Under the pieces are notes generated by a model, which did no database searches, was not told the DNA's origin, and saw only the letters and a program-made list of their open reading frames with translations. The position numbers and the translations under genes are program-made. From Punica granatum (taxonomy: Eukaryota > Streptophyta > Magnoliopsida > Myrtales > Lythraceae): 64,000 bases of DNA. The stretch is taken from NCBI RefSeq assembly GCF_007655135.1, contig NC_045133.1, forward strand, positions 27,935,845 to 27,999,844. The letters are read 5' to 3'. Below are positions 23,241 through 34,761 of the stretch, one piece after another (the stretch's first letter is position 1; every line of letters begins with the position of its first letter).

Positions 23241-24907
23241 GAGTAAATAGGCAATTTCGTCCCTGACTTTCACAAGTTGCATCAATTTCGTCAATGACTT
23301 ATTTTTTGCATCAATTTTGTCCCCGATTTTGTACGGTTACATCAATTTAGTCCTTTACTTTGTACAGTTACATCAATTTAATCCATGACTTTCGCAACAC
23401 TAGTCCCTAAGTTTTGGTGTTACATTAGATCGATCTTCGGTTACATCAATTTAGTCCCAGTAATTAAGGGATAGACGACGTTACTGCTCCGTTAATTTGT
23501 TCAAGGACTGAATTAATGTAATGATTAGACAAATTGATGTAATCTCAAAATTAAATGATGTTCGTTACATTAATTCAGTCCCTCTCACTCCATATTCACT
23601 ATTCATCGTCTTCTTCCTCCCTCTCCATTGTTCATCGCCCCAAGACCTTGCCCTCTCCTTTGACCACCCTTAACCCCCACCGAGGCCGCCCTCGTCCCCA
23701 ACAAGGATGCCGTAGAAGGAGGCCTCCCAGTAGATGGACTTCTCAGGGATGTTCGAGGGGATTTTAAGAGGACCCAGAACGGAAATTCATGGATTTTTAC
23801 TGGGAATCAAAGAATTAGAGGACAAAGCAATCGAAATTGGATGGATTGAGGGTCGAAATTGCAATGGAAGACATCGACAAAGATCAGAGCGTGTCAATTG
23901 AGCCTCCCGAAGTTGCTGGGCGTCACAAGCACGAACAGCACTGGACAGACTATTGGGCCAATTTTGGGAAAGCGTTTCTATCTCCACAAGACTCGGATTT
24001 CTGTATTCTAGGTGTCTGTGGAAACCTCAAACAACAGGCTACAGTTTAGAATCAAACGAAAGCGAAAAATAAGAAGAAAAAAGGTCGAAAAAACTAGCTC
24101 GAATTCTCTGTTCATCATATCCGTAGCCAACGTTAGAATGCGCTATTTTTCAAACGACTCAACCAAATTCGGTTCTATAAGATCCTATAGTATCCTTCTG
24201 ATCTAAGCAATGAAATTATACAACAATTTTGGTCAAATAACATAGCTACGATGATATGCCATTAACGAACCTTCAAGCTTTCTCTCTCTAGAACCTAATG
24301 AGTTACACCTCAGCTTCAGGAGTTGAGGGTCACCCCGTCGCCCACCGTTGCAAAATCAGTTAGATTGAAGGTAGTCGCCCTTAGCCTCAAGAATGATCGG
24401 GCCGCAACATGTGAGATTTGTGTCGAAGAAGAAGAATGAGAAGGAGCGAAGGAAAAAGAAGAGTAAATAGAGACAGATGGGTTAAAAAAAGTTAGGGACT
24501 AATTTGATGTAGCACAATGACCAAATTGATGTGACAATTTGCACCATTTAACACCGTCAGCATTAATACTTAATGGCAGTGACCAAATTGATGTGACATG
24601 GGACCAAACTGATGTCGTATTGGGACCTAATCGATGCAACCCCCCACAAAAGGATCAAATTGATACAACTGTAGCACTAACTGATGTAACTGCGAAAAGT
24701 CAGAGATTAAATTGATGTAATCGTGAAAAGTCGAGGACCACTTTGATGTAACAGAAAAATTAGGGACTAATTGATGTAACCGTGCAAAGTTAGGGACGAA
24801 ATTGATTCAAAAGTGCAAAGTCGAGGGATAAAATTGATGCAAAAAATAAGTTAAGAATAAAATTGATGCAACTTGCTAAAGTCAGTGACGAAATTGCCTA
24901 TTTACTC
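23241..24907. mobile_element. Non-autonomous Mutator-like element 2 with subterminal repeat arrays
   Basis: A 1667-bp element flanked by the 9-bp direct repeat AAAATAAAA (23232-23240 and 24908-24916). The termini are inverted repeats beginning GAGTAAATAGGCAATTTCGT. Each arm, roughly 23241-23560 and 24490-24907, is built from many diverged copies of a unit of about 25-30 bp containing TTACATCAATTTAGTCC, in opposite orientation in the two arms. The interior has only short reading frames (one at 23837-24049 of 70 codons, unrecognised). The repeat-A target is simple sequence, so the duplication alone is weak; with the mirrored arms it is convincing. Confidence 0.72.
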
Positions 24908-25333
24908 AAAATAAAATGAGTAGGAAACTTACTGCTTTAGAGTACGGGAAGGTGGTAATTTGTTGCAGACGATGTCTTACATACTTGGAATCAAAACAGT
25001 ATATGGTACGGTGCTCGTCAGAACGTGAGATGGTGTCATACTTTGTAAAAGTGATTTTAGTATTTCGCAGGATTTGCTGATTACGATATTTTTTATATTA
25101 CGAATAGTAGAGATCAAATCAGAATATAGAATTTGAACAGACAAATCTACAATTCCATCTATTCTGCCATGGCCCATGGCAAGAATTTGGGAATCGATAA
25201 CTCGACGCCAGGTGGTAAGTGGTAAAACAAACTTATTAAAAGGATTACGTGGGGAAGAATTCCTGATAGCCTGCCTAATACTCGGGGAAGGATTCCTGAT
25301 TGCCTGCCGGACGGTTCGCTTCGTCTAGCCATC

Positions 25334-27200
25334 TCAGAGCCTCAACTCGAGATCTATAGGTTCTTGATGTTCTCCATTGCCCGGTTTTGAACTCGTATCT
25401 GCTTGAGCATCTTGTGAGATTGCAGGAGCGAGAAAGTTGTGGTAGTGTTGTTGTTGCTGCTCACCCGGCCATGTTGATCCTTGCTGAAAGTCACTCAGTT
25501 CCTGCACATGAATGAAAATTGATAAACACCCGAAGATTGCAGAATGCGGAACTTAATGCCCTGTTTGGATTCAGGAATAAAAAATTTTAACTTTTAACTT
25601 TAACTTTAACTTTAATTCAACACACTACACAATAAAAACACACGTTTCTCAAGTCAAATTTATAGTCACATCTCATTTGTCCTTTTCCACAATCAAAATC
25701 AAAATCAAAATCAAAATCACTTTTAACTCTCAATCCAAACGCACCCTAAAAGTTGAGATCCAGAAACCATCTTACTTGATATAGATGATGTGGCTCAAGA
25801 ACATGGAAATTGTTTTGGTTCTTCGATGCCAAGGCAGGCGAAGGATCCGTCAACCTTTGGTTCGGCCATGTTGAGGAAGTTGATGGAGGGGCAAGTGTGA
25901 GGACTTCGCCGAGGTTCCCGTTTTCCCTCGAGCCTCTTGTCGACTTCGAATCTTGTGCCGAACTTGAGGCTGAAAACGAGACACTGTTCCGGTATTCATT
26001 TCTAACAAGCATATATATGTACAGTGATCAGCGTAGGCCATAAGTTTCATATCAAGAGTTTCCGTTCAAAGTAATTAGGGGATGAAAAGGAAAATTATAC
26101 AAAGTAATTAGGCGATGAACGGAAACCTGAAAATTAGGCAATGAGAGGAAACCTGAAATTTCCACTGCCAGGATCGTGGATAGACCTGCTTCCACTGCCA
26201 AGTGAAATTGATTCATTCATCAGACCAGCGTGATGAGCGGTTCTTGGGCGGAGAGGAGGGGGTGGCGGTGGATTTTCGAGAGAGAACGGAGTCCAGGGAT
26301 GGGGCCTCTTAATACCGACTACCTGAACCACATCATGTTAAAGCAACTTCACCCCGAAAAAGGAACAATTCTTGTAGCTTCGAACTCAATTATTGTACGG
26401 GGACTTGATTATATGTATGTATCTTTTCTACCTCGGCATTGATTGGACGGTAACAGCTGTGATGATAGTTTTGGTTTGAAGGGGGCTCGATCGGATAATT
26501 CAACAGCGATGACGAAGACGACGACGAGGAAGTAGGTGCTGATTGTACGGCTGCGTGCACCTGCAGGGATGAATCCCCTTCGAAATCAGAAATTCCACAG
26601 GGGAAACAAACGGATGGTCATAGTCATGGAATTACCTGGTTGAGATATTCTAGTTGGACCATTGGGATAGGACCTGCAGGGGGAGGCCAAATAGGGTCTG
26701 GTTCGCCCTGCGGGTTCCAATTTGAAGGACGGGCATATGTGGGGTCTATTACCGTAGTTCCCAATTCAGATCCAAGATTTGCCGAATTCCACACCTTCTG
26801 TATATTTCCGTGCATCACAACGGTATCGGATTGCCTCACCAATTCAAGCACATCAGTGGCTTTACAAATCACTAAATATTAGATCGAAGAGAGCAGTTCC
26901 GTGCTTCGGACAACTGAAGAATATATTGTTATCCATTGATGGGAAAACGGAAATAAGAGACTCACCTTGAGAAACTGCAGACGGCATAGGAGGCAGGATT
27001 GCATTTGGAGCCATGGGTGCGGCTGCTCCCGCATCGTTCTTCCTGAGCTCCTCAATCCTGATCTTCTCCAACTGCGCAACTCCGAGCCCCCGCTGAGGGA
27101 CCTTCTTCTGCTTCCTGGATGACCTACCAAAACTCCCTGTGTTCCCACCGCCTCCGCTACTGGCAGTGCTTCCTCCGTGATTATGTCCTTCTTGTGGCAT
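25334..27200 (-). CDS. SPL/NZZ-SPEAR family EAR-motif transcriptional adaptor
   Basis: Six exons on the minus strand: 27200-26966, 26871-26636, 26560-26432, 26322-26153, 26001-25776, 25501-25334, giving 387 aa. The N-terminus carries the SPL motif SRKQKKVPQRGLGVAQLEKI at about residues 29-48, and the C-terminus ends in an EAR-type IDLELRL just before the stop. Middle blocks GIKRPHPW-PFSLENPP and GEVLTLAPP resemble conserved segments of SPOROCYTELESS/NOZZLE-like proteins. Family knowledge: these nuclear proteins recruit TOPLESS through the EAR motif and repress bound factors, notably CIN-class TCPs; SPL is needed for sporocyte formation and SPEAR/TIE members for leaf and ovule growth. SPL and SPEAR cannot be separated by eye. 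Intron 5 holds a MITE. Confidence 0.85.
25557..25746. mobile_element. Tourist-like MITE within intron 5 of the SPL/SPEAR gene
   Basis: 190 bp with ends TGCCCTGTTTGGATT and AATCCAAACGCACCC as inverted repeats, flanked by TAA on both sides (25554-25556, 25747-25749). The interior has short direct repeats (three AACTTT units and four AATCAA units). It lies within the 274-bp intron and leaves both splice sites intact. Confidence 0.7.
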
Positions 27201-27677
27201 TCTCGATATTCCATCTAACTCAGGAAATACACAGAATTCCCGGAATTGGAATTCCCAGAATCGGATCTCGGTTTTCGATTTAAGACTGCATTTCCGGGGT
27301 GTGGGGTGCTACTGCTGACTGCTGGCACCTAAAAGCGGGCAAAGAATTATAAGGGAGTCTGGGGGAGTGAGGTGTTCTCAAATTTATGTAAGGAAACAGA
27401 GATGTGCAAAGATCTGCTTCAAGGGACAAAAAGATCATCCCTTCGGAGAATCCCATGATCCGAAATTGAAGAAGAATCTGGCTGGGGATTTCATGTTCAA
27501 AAATCTAGTGAAACGGGTAGAAACCTGATTTGTTAGCTCATTACCCGAATATATAGATATGCATACGTATATCTGCAAAGCAGCAATGAATCCACAAATT
27601 AACTTTTTTGCTCGAACCAAATCAATCAATCAATCAACTCAGAGCTAAGAACAATCTTCAGCAAGAAATGTGGATGG

Positions 27678-27725
<48 letters not shown>

Positions 27726-30141
27726 TGATTCAGATTATCCTAAAACTCAGTTTGCTTGTCCGAGACAGAGCTGGGTCTCACTTGGAAGAATTTATATGCG
27801 TACACGCGCACCCACATATATACATATACCACTTCGAATTTAAAAAAAAAAATCACAAGAAAATCTAAGAGCATCTAATTTAAATTTAGAATATAATATA
27901 TAACAATAATAATTCATAACTCAATTCTCGCCCAGATCCTCGCTCATCCACTCCACATTTTCATCCTAGACCGACTCCCATGAGACTCTCTCTCTCTTCT
28001 CTCACTAGATCATCTTCTTCTTCTTCTCTCTCTGAAAATAATGTCTCCCTCCCCTCTCTCTTCATTGTTCGTTTTGTTTTTGAGACCCAAATGGGGATAT
28101 ATGCCAGTCTCCCATGGCAATCTATCCCCTGCCTTGTCCCTCCATTTGTGGGACTACTGAGCTGCATTGGTCCCCAAGTGACCATAGTTTACTATGCGTC
28201 CAAACTCACCGGTTTACCATGTACTTACTTAATTACGCGTAGTTCCGTACGGATGACTTACGAATCACGCACGTATGGACACGTTACCATAGTTTTTAGT
28301 TTCCAAATATCTGACCGTAACAAGTATGCATGTGATATGCTAGGATTTTCAATTACGGCGTGCTCGATTCCTGTCTCTGTTCTAACGAAAATCTTATAAG
28401 AGAAAGTTAACCATATCTAATCTAGGAGTTATAAGCTAGGTTAAATATTGCACGAGAGGAGTAAGCATGATTTGAAGATTATGGAGCCATAAATGATTTA
28501 GATTGCGCGTGTCAACTCAACTCAATGAAATCGAGTCACCAACCTAAGAAGGTATCAAAAATTACCGCGGCGAAACTAGCACCTGTTGGGAAACTGTGAT
28601 TTATGTACGAGTCTATTCCCATGTATGGGAAACTTTTGCATGGGAAGGGAAAAGCCGTATCTAAAAATTCATCATATATATATATACAAGGCATTCGAAT
28701 TTGAAGATTTTTTCAATTACTGGACAGTTCATATGGACTCGAATAGCTATCATTATGGAACCGATATATTGTGAAAGCTACATGCATGAAAATAATGGGA
28801 AATTCTATCTTCTAGCTTTCAAAAAGGGTCCATCAAAGGCAAGACGAATCTCGTACTTGATTTTTGGAAAGAAACCAACTCCCTTGTCATGAAATCTGTA
28901 GAGCAAAGATTACATTAGATTTGGAAAATATAAGGACCCCATCAAAGCATCTACTGTCAGATTTTCTTTCTCTTCTTCCTTTGCTTCCAGATACATTCAC
29001 TTGGTATATCAGCAAGTGATATTTGTTAGAATCATCTCGATCTCGGGTAGATAGTCTTAGATTCACGATCGGATCACAACCAACTCGTATCTACCTAATT
29101 ATTATGCTATAAGTTTTTTCTTGATTCTGCATAATCAGAGATACGATCATTTTCTCGCTCGGAAAAAAGAAAAGAAAAAGAAAAGATAACATATTATAAA
29201 GATTTTCAACCGAACTTCGCTACATAGGCCCATTCAGCGGAATTGAAGCTCCTCGTGCATCCGTAACCGCTAATGTTAATTAATTATAAACAGTTATTAT
29301 CTATTAAATTTCTCTTCCTAGTAAAAGAAGATAAGCACAGGTAGGATTCAATGCTATGATAAATTAAACAGTTACATGCCTCCATGTATAAAAAGAAAGA
29401 GAATGACAAAAAATAAAAACATTATGGCTTTTGTTGCTAATGTGGTTATAAACATCGTGAAGGACATAATGTGTTTTGCATTGTGAATGTCAAAATTGTC
29501 TCTTGTATGTACAGTGCACCTTGTAATTCACAACAATTGATGAAAATTTTTATATACGATGATGATCCAAATAATTTTCGTTTAAATGGTCATAACTATT
29601 ATATATTGGGCTTACTATAGCTCCCTGATCTAAAGATTCATTAACGAGTCATTATTTGAACTATGTTTCAGTCGAATAGCTCATCATTAGTAAAACAAGG
29701 AAGGAATATTTATATACCCCATCATCTTACCACGTGGTATTTAGCTATAAAGAGGGATAGGGCACTCCGCACATCCTTTTGTGAAGGATGGGGATGTGCT
29801 AACTTTAAAAGGAGCCCTCCACATTAAGAAAACCTCCACATATATGCATCAATGAGACAACATGGCAAAGTTATCTCCACTTGTGAAGTCGACCCTTCAA
29901 CCCCAACCTTCCCACCTTTGATGTTGATTTCTCACCCAAAAAATAAAAAAATAATAAAAAAAAAGTAAGAAGGAAATTCAATCTTCTATGGTTTCATCGA
30001 TCTTCGGTTGAAAATTTGAGCCCGTTGTTACTGCATAAGTAGTCCTAGTAAAATTGAGAAGAATCATTTAATAAATCAAGTTGTATGTTAGATCGCGTGA
30101 TCCCAAGAAAAATCCAAACAAAAGAGATATATCCCACCTGT
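27201..30141. other. SPL/SPEAR promoter and intergenic DNA
   Basis: Upstream of the minus-strand gene. Contains a compound microsatellite (TA)n(GA)n at about 27680-27726, a CT/TTC-rich stretch near 27980-28035 and AT-rich DNA. No supported gene. Short reading frames at 27980-28399 and 28586-28774 have no recognisable domain. Confidence 0.4.
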
Positions 30142-30212
30142 GGTCGCATAGCTCAGTCGGTTAGAGCGTCGATCTTATGAGCTTGCGGTCGCGACCCGGG
30201 AGTTTCAACCTT
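30142..30212 (+). pseudogene. tRNA-like sequence, probably degenerate
   Basis: GGTCGCATAGCTCAGTCGG contains a perfect eukaryotic A-box and a D-stem (GCTC...GAGC). Downstream, GAGTTTCAACC is a poor B-box, the putative anticodon stem does not pair well around CTTATGA, and I find no matching 3' acceptor strand. It is best read as a tRNA relic or the head of an old SINE rather than a working tRNA. Confidence 0.35.
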
Positions 30213-30881
30213 ACCCGAACCAGCTCCTCCATTCTGAAACCGACCTCTCCGTCATGTTTGGGCCCAAGAGAAAGGCCCAGAAGGGATGGGCTGGGCCGAG
30301 GCAGATGATCCCGTCTCATCATCAGCCGCACGATTTCTTCAGCGCAAACAACGAAATGTCGACCATCAGATTGCTTGACCTTTCCCCTGCGTGCTGTTGA
30401 CTGTTGAGCTTCCGAAGAGATCAAACTCCCCCTTCAGTTTAGTTGGGTTGTCAGTTAAAAGAGAATCTTAGTGGACACACTCACTATATAGCCTTCCTCT
30501 CATCTCTGCTTCCCCATTTCATCAGCCTGCCCTCTGCTTTTGTGGTCTGATGATCTGCACCTAGTTGCCGTAAATCTTGATTCAGCTCGTGAAACGTATA
30601 TAAGTTTCTTGATCCTTGTTCTTGTTCTTGTTCTAAGGTTCATTTGTTGTGGCATAACTGTGGTTTGGGTTGCTGCGTTAGAAGCCTTGGCATATAACAA
30701 CTATGTGCATTTGTTTGAGCATTAATAGATTGGATAATTGCGATGTTCTTGTTTTTGCATCTGGCATGTGATGGAATGAAATCGCCAATTCAATGGGACG
30801 ATTTCTGTGTAGAAATGTTGTTCCGTTCTATTCCTATTCCATTGCATAAGCATCACTTGATCTGTGCTAATCCTTCCAGGA
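30213..30881 (+). promoter_or_regulatory. IQD promoter and 5' leader
   Basis: A TATA-like CACTATATAG at about 30480 precedes a probable leader. A splice-like TCCTTCCAG immediately before the ATG at 30882 suggests a 5' UTR intron. Inference from position and sequence only. Confidence 0.35.
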
Positions 30882-32482
30882 ATGGGTGCGGTAGACTGTT
30901 TCAGGGCAATAATCTGCCGGAAGAAGGCGAAGGTAGAAAGAACGAAACAAGCTAAGGTTGGTTCCATCACAATTTAACAGGTCTTACTCGTTTATTATGC
31001 ACTTCTGCTGCTGCTGCTGCTGTGTATGTGTGATCTGTTAACAAGATAATATATCGATCTCCGAGTGAGTTCAATCCACCAAATTTGGTGAGTCGTGTTC
31101 AGCTGGTTCACTCAGGAGGGTCTCCGCATTAGATAAATCTTATCTGCTTACCATCTTGAGCGAAGATTGGATTGAGAAACAAATGTGGGATTTTTCAGTA
31201 TGATATAATCTCGAAGAGCGTATATAATCCTTGAAATGGAACCAATAACAATACTGATACGGGGCGTCTGCATTTTTTTTGAGGTAGGCAGGATCAGCTA
31301 CTCCTGCAAAATCAAACGGCTCCATATCAAGCATTCATGCTCCAAGACAATCAGGTGTTCCTGGGAAGTCGGTTGAGGATATAGCTGCAGTTAGGATTCA
31401 GACGGTATTTCGAGCGTATCTGGTACTTTCCACTACAGTATTCTAAACTTCAAGCAAACACGAAGCCTACCAACCATAAATTTGTTAACCTCTTATTTGT
31501 CTATTTTGGGCGGTTGTACAGGCAAGAAGAACCTTGTCTCGATTGAAAGGCGTGGTGAGATTCCACGTCCTGACCCGAGGACAACCTGTGCAAGAGCAAA
31601 TCTCAAGCACATTGAACTGTATGCACTCGTGGAGCAGGATCCAATCCCAGATCAGAGCTCGGCGTTTTTGCATGGTCACTGAGGCAAGGCTGAGGCAGAA
31701 GAAATTGGAAAATCAGCTCAAGTTCGAAGCCAAACTACACAAGCTAGAGGTACATGTCGAGAATCCGAGTCTCATCTCAGGAGATTATAGTTTCCTGCGA
31801 AAATATTTATAATAATAATCTCGGATGAGGTTCAACGCAGTTCCAGGCAATTGTAAATCGGGATTAGAGAATAACTTGGAAAGTTGGAGGATAATCATCT
31901 CAGTTGAGTTTCATGCTAGAGTGTAACATATATGGATTTGATCCAAATTTTAGGGATATATTGTCAGCACGTACTTATCGATGGCCTTTCTCAATATAAG
32001 TTAACAAAACCCGACAGGTTGAATGGTGCGGAGAGTCCGGGACAATGGAAGAGATCCTTGCAAGGATCCAGCAGAGGGAAGAAGCAGCAGTCAAGCGGGA
32101 ACGAGCCATGGCATATGCCTTCTCTCACCAGGTTAGACACCCTAGATATCTCACCGTGCTTTCTACTCTCTTGAATTATTATTATTATTTAACATCCCGA
32201 GTGTTTTTCCTTTTTGGATCTTTATTATGTGTGACTTGAATGCAGTGGAGAGCAAACGCGAGCCAATACCTTGGCCAGACTTCTTACTGCATCGACAAGG
32301 AGAACTGGGGATGGAGCTGGTTGCAGCACTGGGTAGCTGCAAGGCCGTGGGAGTTTCGGGTTGAGACCAACCCTCTGAACAAGGGACGGATCAGACAAGT
32401 GAGCCGATCGAACAAGTCAAAACGTATCCCTGAACTCATAATCCCAGTCCCAGAAAATCCCGGGATGTGTAATCTTTACTGA
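30882..32482 (+). CDS. IQ67-domain (IQD) calmodulin-binding protein
   Basis: Five exons: 30882-30956, 31288-31422, 31522-31749, 32018-32131, 32246-32482, giving 262 aa, at the small end of the IQD family. The IQ67 region spans about residues 57-124: IQTVFRAYLARRTLSRLKG, then a second IQ-like VRFHVLTRGQPVQEQ and a third IQSQIRARRFCM, with the intron inside the first IQ motif as is typical for IQDs. A conserved block follows: WCGESGTMEEILARIQQR, REEAAVKRERAMAYAFSHQW and WGWSWLQHWVAARPWE. The protein is basic. Family knowledge: IQDs are calmodulin-regulated scaffolds on microtubules and at the plasma membrane that shape cells. Exon 2 starts at GCAGGATCA to keep frame; an alternative AG six bases upstream or downstream is possible. 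Confidence 0.9.
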
Positions 32483-34761
32483 AAACTCGATTGACCTGAT
32501 TGTTTCTTTCCGATGGTGTTGTTGTATTATTATTCGAGGAATTCAAGAGCTTGCTCGTGCTACGGATCTGTGCTTGTATTTCAATTCAAACTGCCATCAG
32601 TATCAAGTTCTTTTTTGGCTTGAAGTCGTCGATTTGATTAAGTGAAGGTCGGGAAACTGATGAACAAGTCAATCTTCTATCTTATAATTCAAACTGCCAT
32701 CAGTATCAAGTTATCATCCCTTACCGACCGTGCCCAAACCTAACCGATATCTCGTGTGCTTCTGACCAGAACTGCAAAGGCCCCACAAGCCGGTAAAACC
32801 CGCTATGCCTGGGCCTGCTCAACGTAGCTAATTGGACCTGACGGCGATACTTGTCGTCAAGAATGAGTTCCGCGGTTTAAACCCCTTGAACAAACCGTTG
32901 GAGAGTTGGGAGTACGGATTTGAATTTTTTATTTTTGAAGAAATTAACAAAAAGGGGGTTTTCCTTACAGCTAAGAGCTCTGAGCCTCTGATGAGATTTT
33001 CTGTTGATAGGGCACTAAGTATGAGTAGGGGACCATAGACAGAGAGGCAAAGCATAGCAAGCATTTACTCAGCAATTCCGCCATAACTATTGTGTCTCTG
33101 CTGCTCCTCCATTCCCCCCCACTCCCCCACTCCCCCCCTTCCTTCCTCCAAACTCCCCCCCTGCAACACATAACTCCTACCTTGTCCCACTCTCCTCTCT
33201 AAGCTGATAAGAACACCGAAATCTCGATATTTGCAGTTGCTCGCTCCGCCCCACAAGGCAACCGATTCGAATAGAGACCCTTCATTGTCCTTATGGAGGG
33301 ACCTTTGCCTCTCTCACTCATAGGACCCCAACAGAAGAGTCAGACGCTACTGTTAATGGTGAATTTGCATTAATTTCAGGGTCAGCATGATGTGGAGTTT
33401 ATTGGAAAGTTCAAAGTTCCTTAGTAGACAAAAGAGGTGCTACAGCAATGAGGGAAATGCAATGCAATGGCACTAATGAACAAGAATAGGTTTCACTCCT
33501 GAAATTGGAAGAATTTCCCTTTCTTGTGAATGCGTTTTCCAAATGAATGATGGAAGGAGAAGCTGTTCACAAAAGGATATTCTCGTCGGCAAAGCAATGA
33601 ATTTTCCCAAACCGAAACATGCACAAGAACTAACCATCCTATAATAATGTTCTCAAACGCAGACATGCTTTAAAATTCAGAGACGGAGCCAAAGAGGATT
33701 CCATCAATTAACAACTGCTTTTTGAGAAAGAGTTCCAAACAAGGTCTGAGGCAGCTTAGGAAGCAATAAACCTCACCTTAAAATATTGCTACTGTTCACA
33801 GAGAATGACATGAAAGGTCCGTTGTTCCCTAAAATCACAGCATGCTAAAGAAAAAGACCATTTCGTGTTCTTTTGAAATTCCTTTTTGCCCACTAGAGTT
33901 CTCAGATGAGGGGTCTAAATTGTTCCGATAAGCCAATCAAGAATCAATCCCAGAAGAGAAACTCTCACTTTCATCTACATGCCAAATTGACTTATTACCA
34001 TACTCAGCAATGCATTATTAAACCAGAAAGAATAGGAGTATTTCATGCACCACCATAACCAAACCAAACCCACTGCCTCTGAAATCCATCAAGAAGCGAA
34101 AAAAAGCACTAACCGATTTCTTAAAATGTCAAATCCATTTTATCAGAAACACTACTGATGACATCTCCACTTTTCTACCTTCCATAAATTTCCCATTAGA
34201 TGAAAGATCAGATTTTGAGTCTTCCACGGATGATAGTGGGAAGAGGATATCCCTCACCCCATTATTGCAGTAATAGTCTATAAAAGGGGAAACAGCAATA
34301 TCACATTCAATTTCTTAGGAATATCCAACACAGAGTAGTAGTAATAGTTAAAAACCCAGCAAAGTTGAAGAGCCCAAAAGAAGCCCACACTCAAACATTA
34401 CACACAAAATGCAAGAGCTACAACAACAACAAAACGGATAGAAACATGCTAAAAACTAACACAGGGGCAAGAGAAACCTGAAACAAGCTCAGAATTTTCT
34501 CCCCTGTGTAGGTGGCCATTGAAGCAAAACAGCATAGCAGAATCTCTCCCCCTGCATTGAACTAAGCCGGCACTGACTCTCTTCTTGGGGTACTTCTTGA
34601 TGAAGATCTACAAAAAGCCCTGAATCATTGTATTCCAGGAATATGTTATTTCAAGCACAATTCGGCTAAAAAAAGGTTTTTATTTTATTTTATTTTATTA
34701 TGCGTTTTGGAATAAGTACCTGTGTTATTAGTGGGGGAGAGTGCGATGAAAGTTCGATCAG
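32483..34761. other. Convergent 3' regions of the IQD and TCP genes
   Basis: The IQD 3' UTR lies at the left. A C-rich pyrimidine patch (CCCCCCC runs) lies at about 33113-33165. The right end is probably TCP 3' UTR with an intron inferred at 34608-34719 on the minus strand (GTACTT donor, TTGTAG acceptor). No other coding gene could be supported; the reading frame at 32828-33064 has no recognisable domain. Confidence 0.4.

Noticed and set aside
24480..24907. Possible CRISPR-like array of short spaced repeats
   Set aside because: The repeats are diverged, inverted relative to the other arm, in a plant nuclear sequence, and are explained as subterminal repeats of a Mutator-like element.
27980..28399. 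A 139-codon plus-strand frame upstream of the SPL/SPEAR gene
   Set aside because: It begins in a Ser-coding CT/TCT repeat and shows no recognisable domain or homologue by eye.
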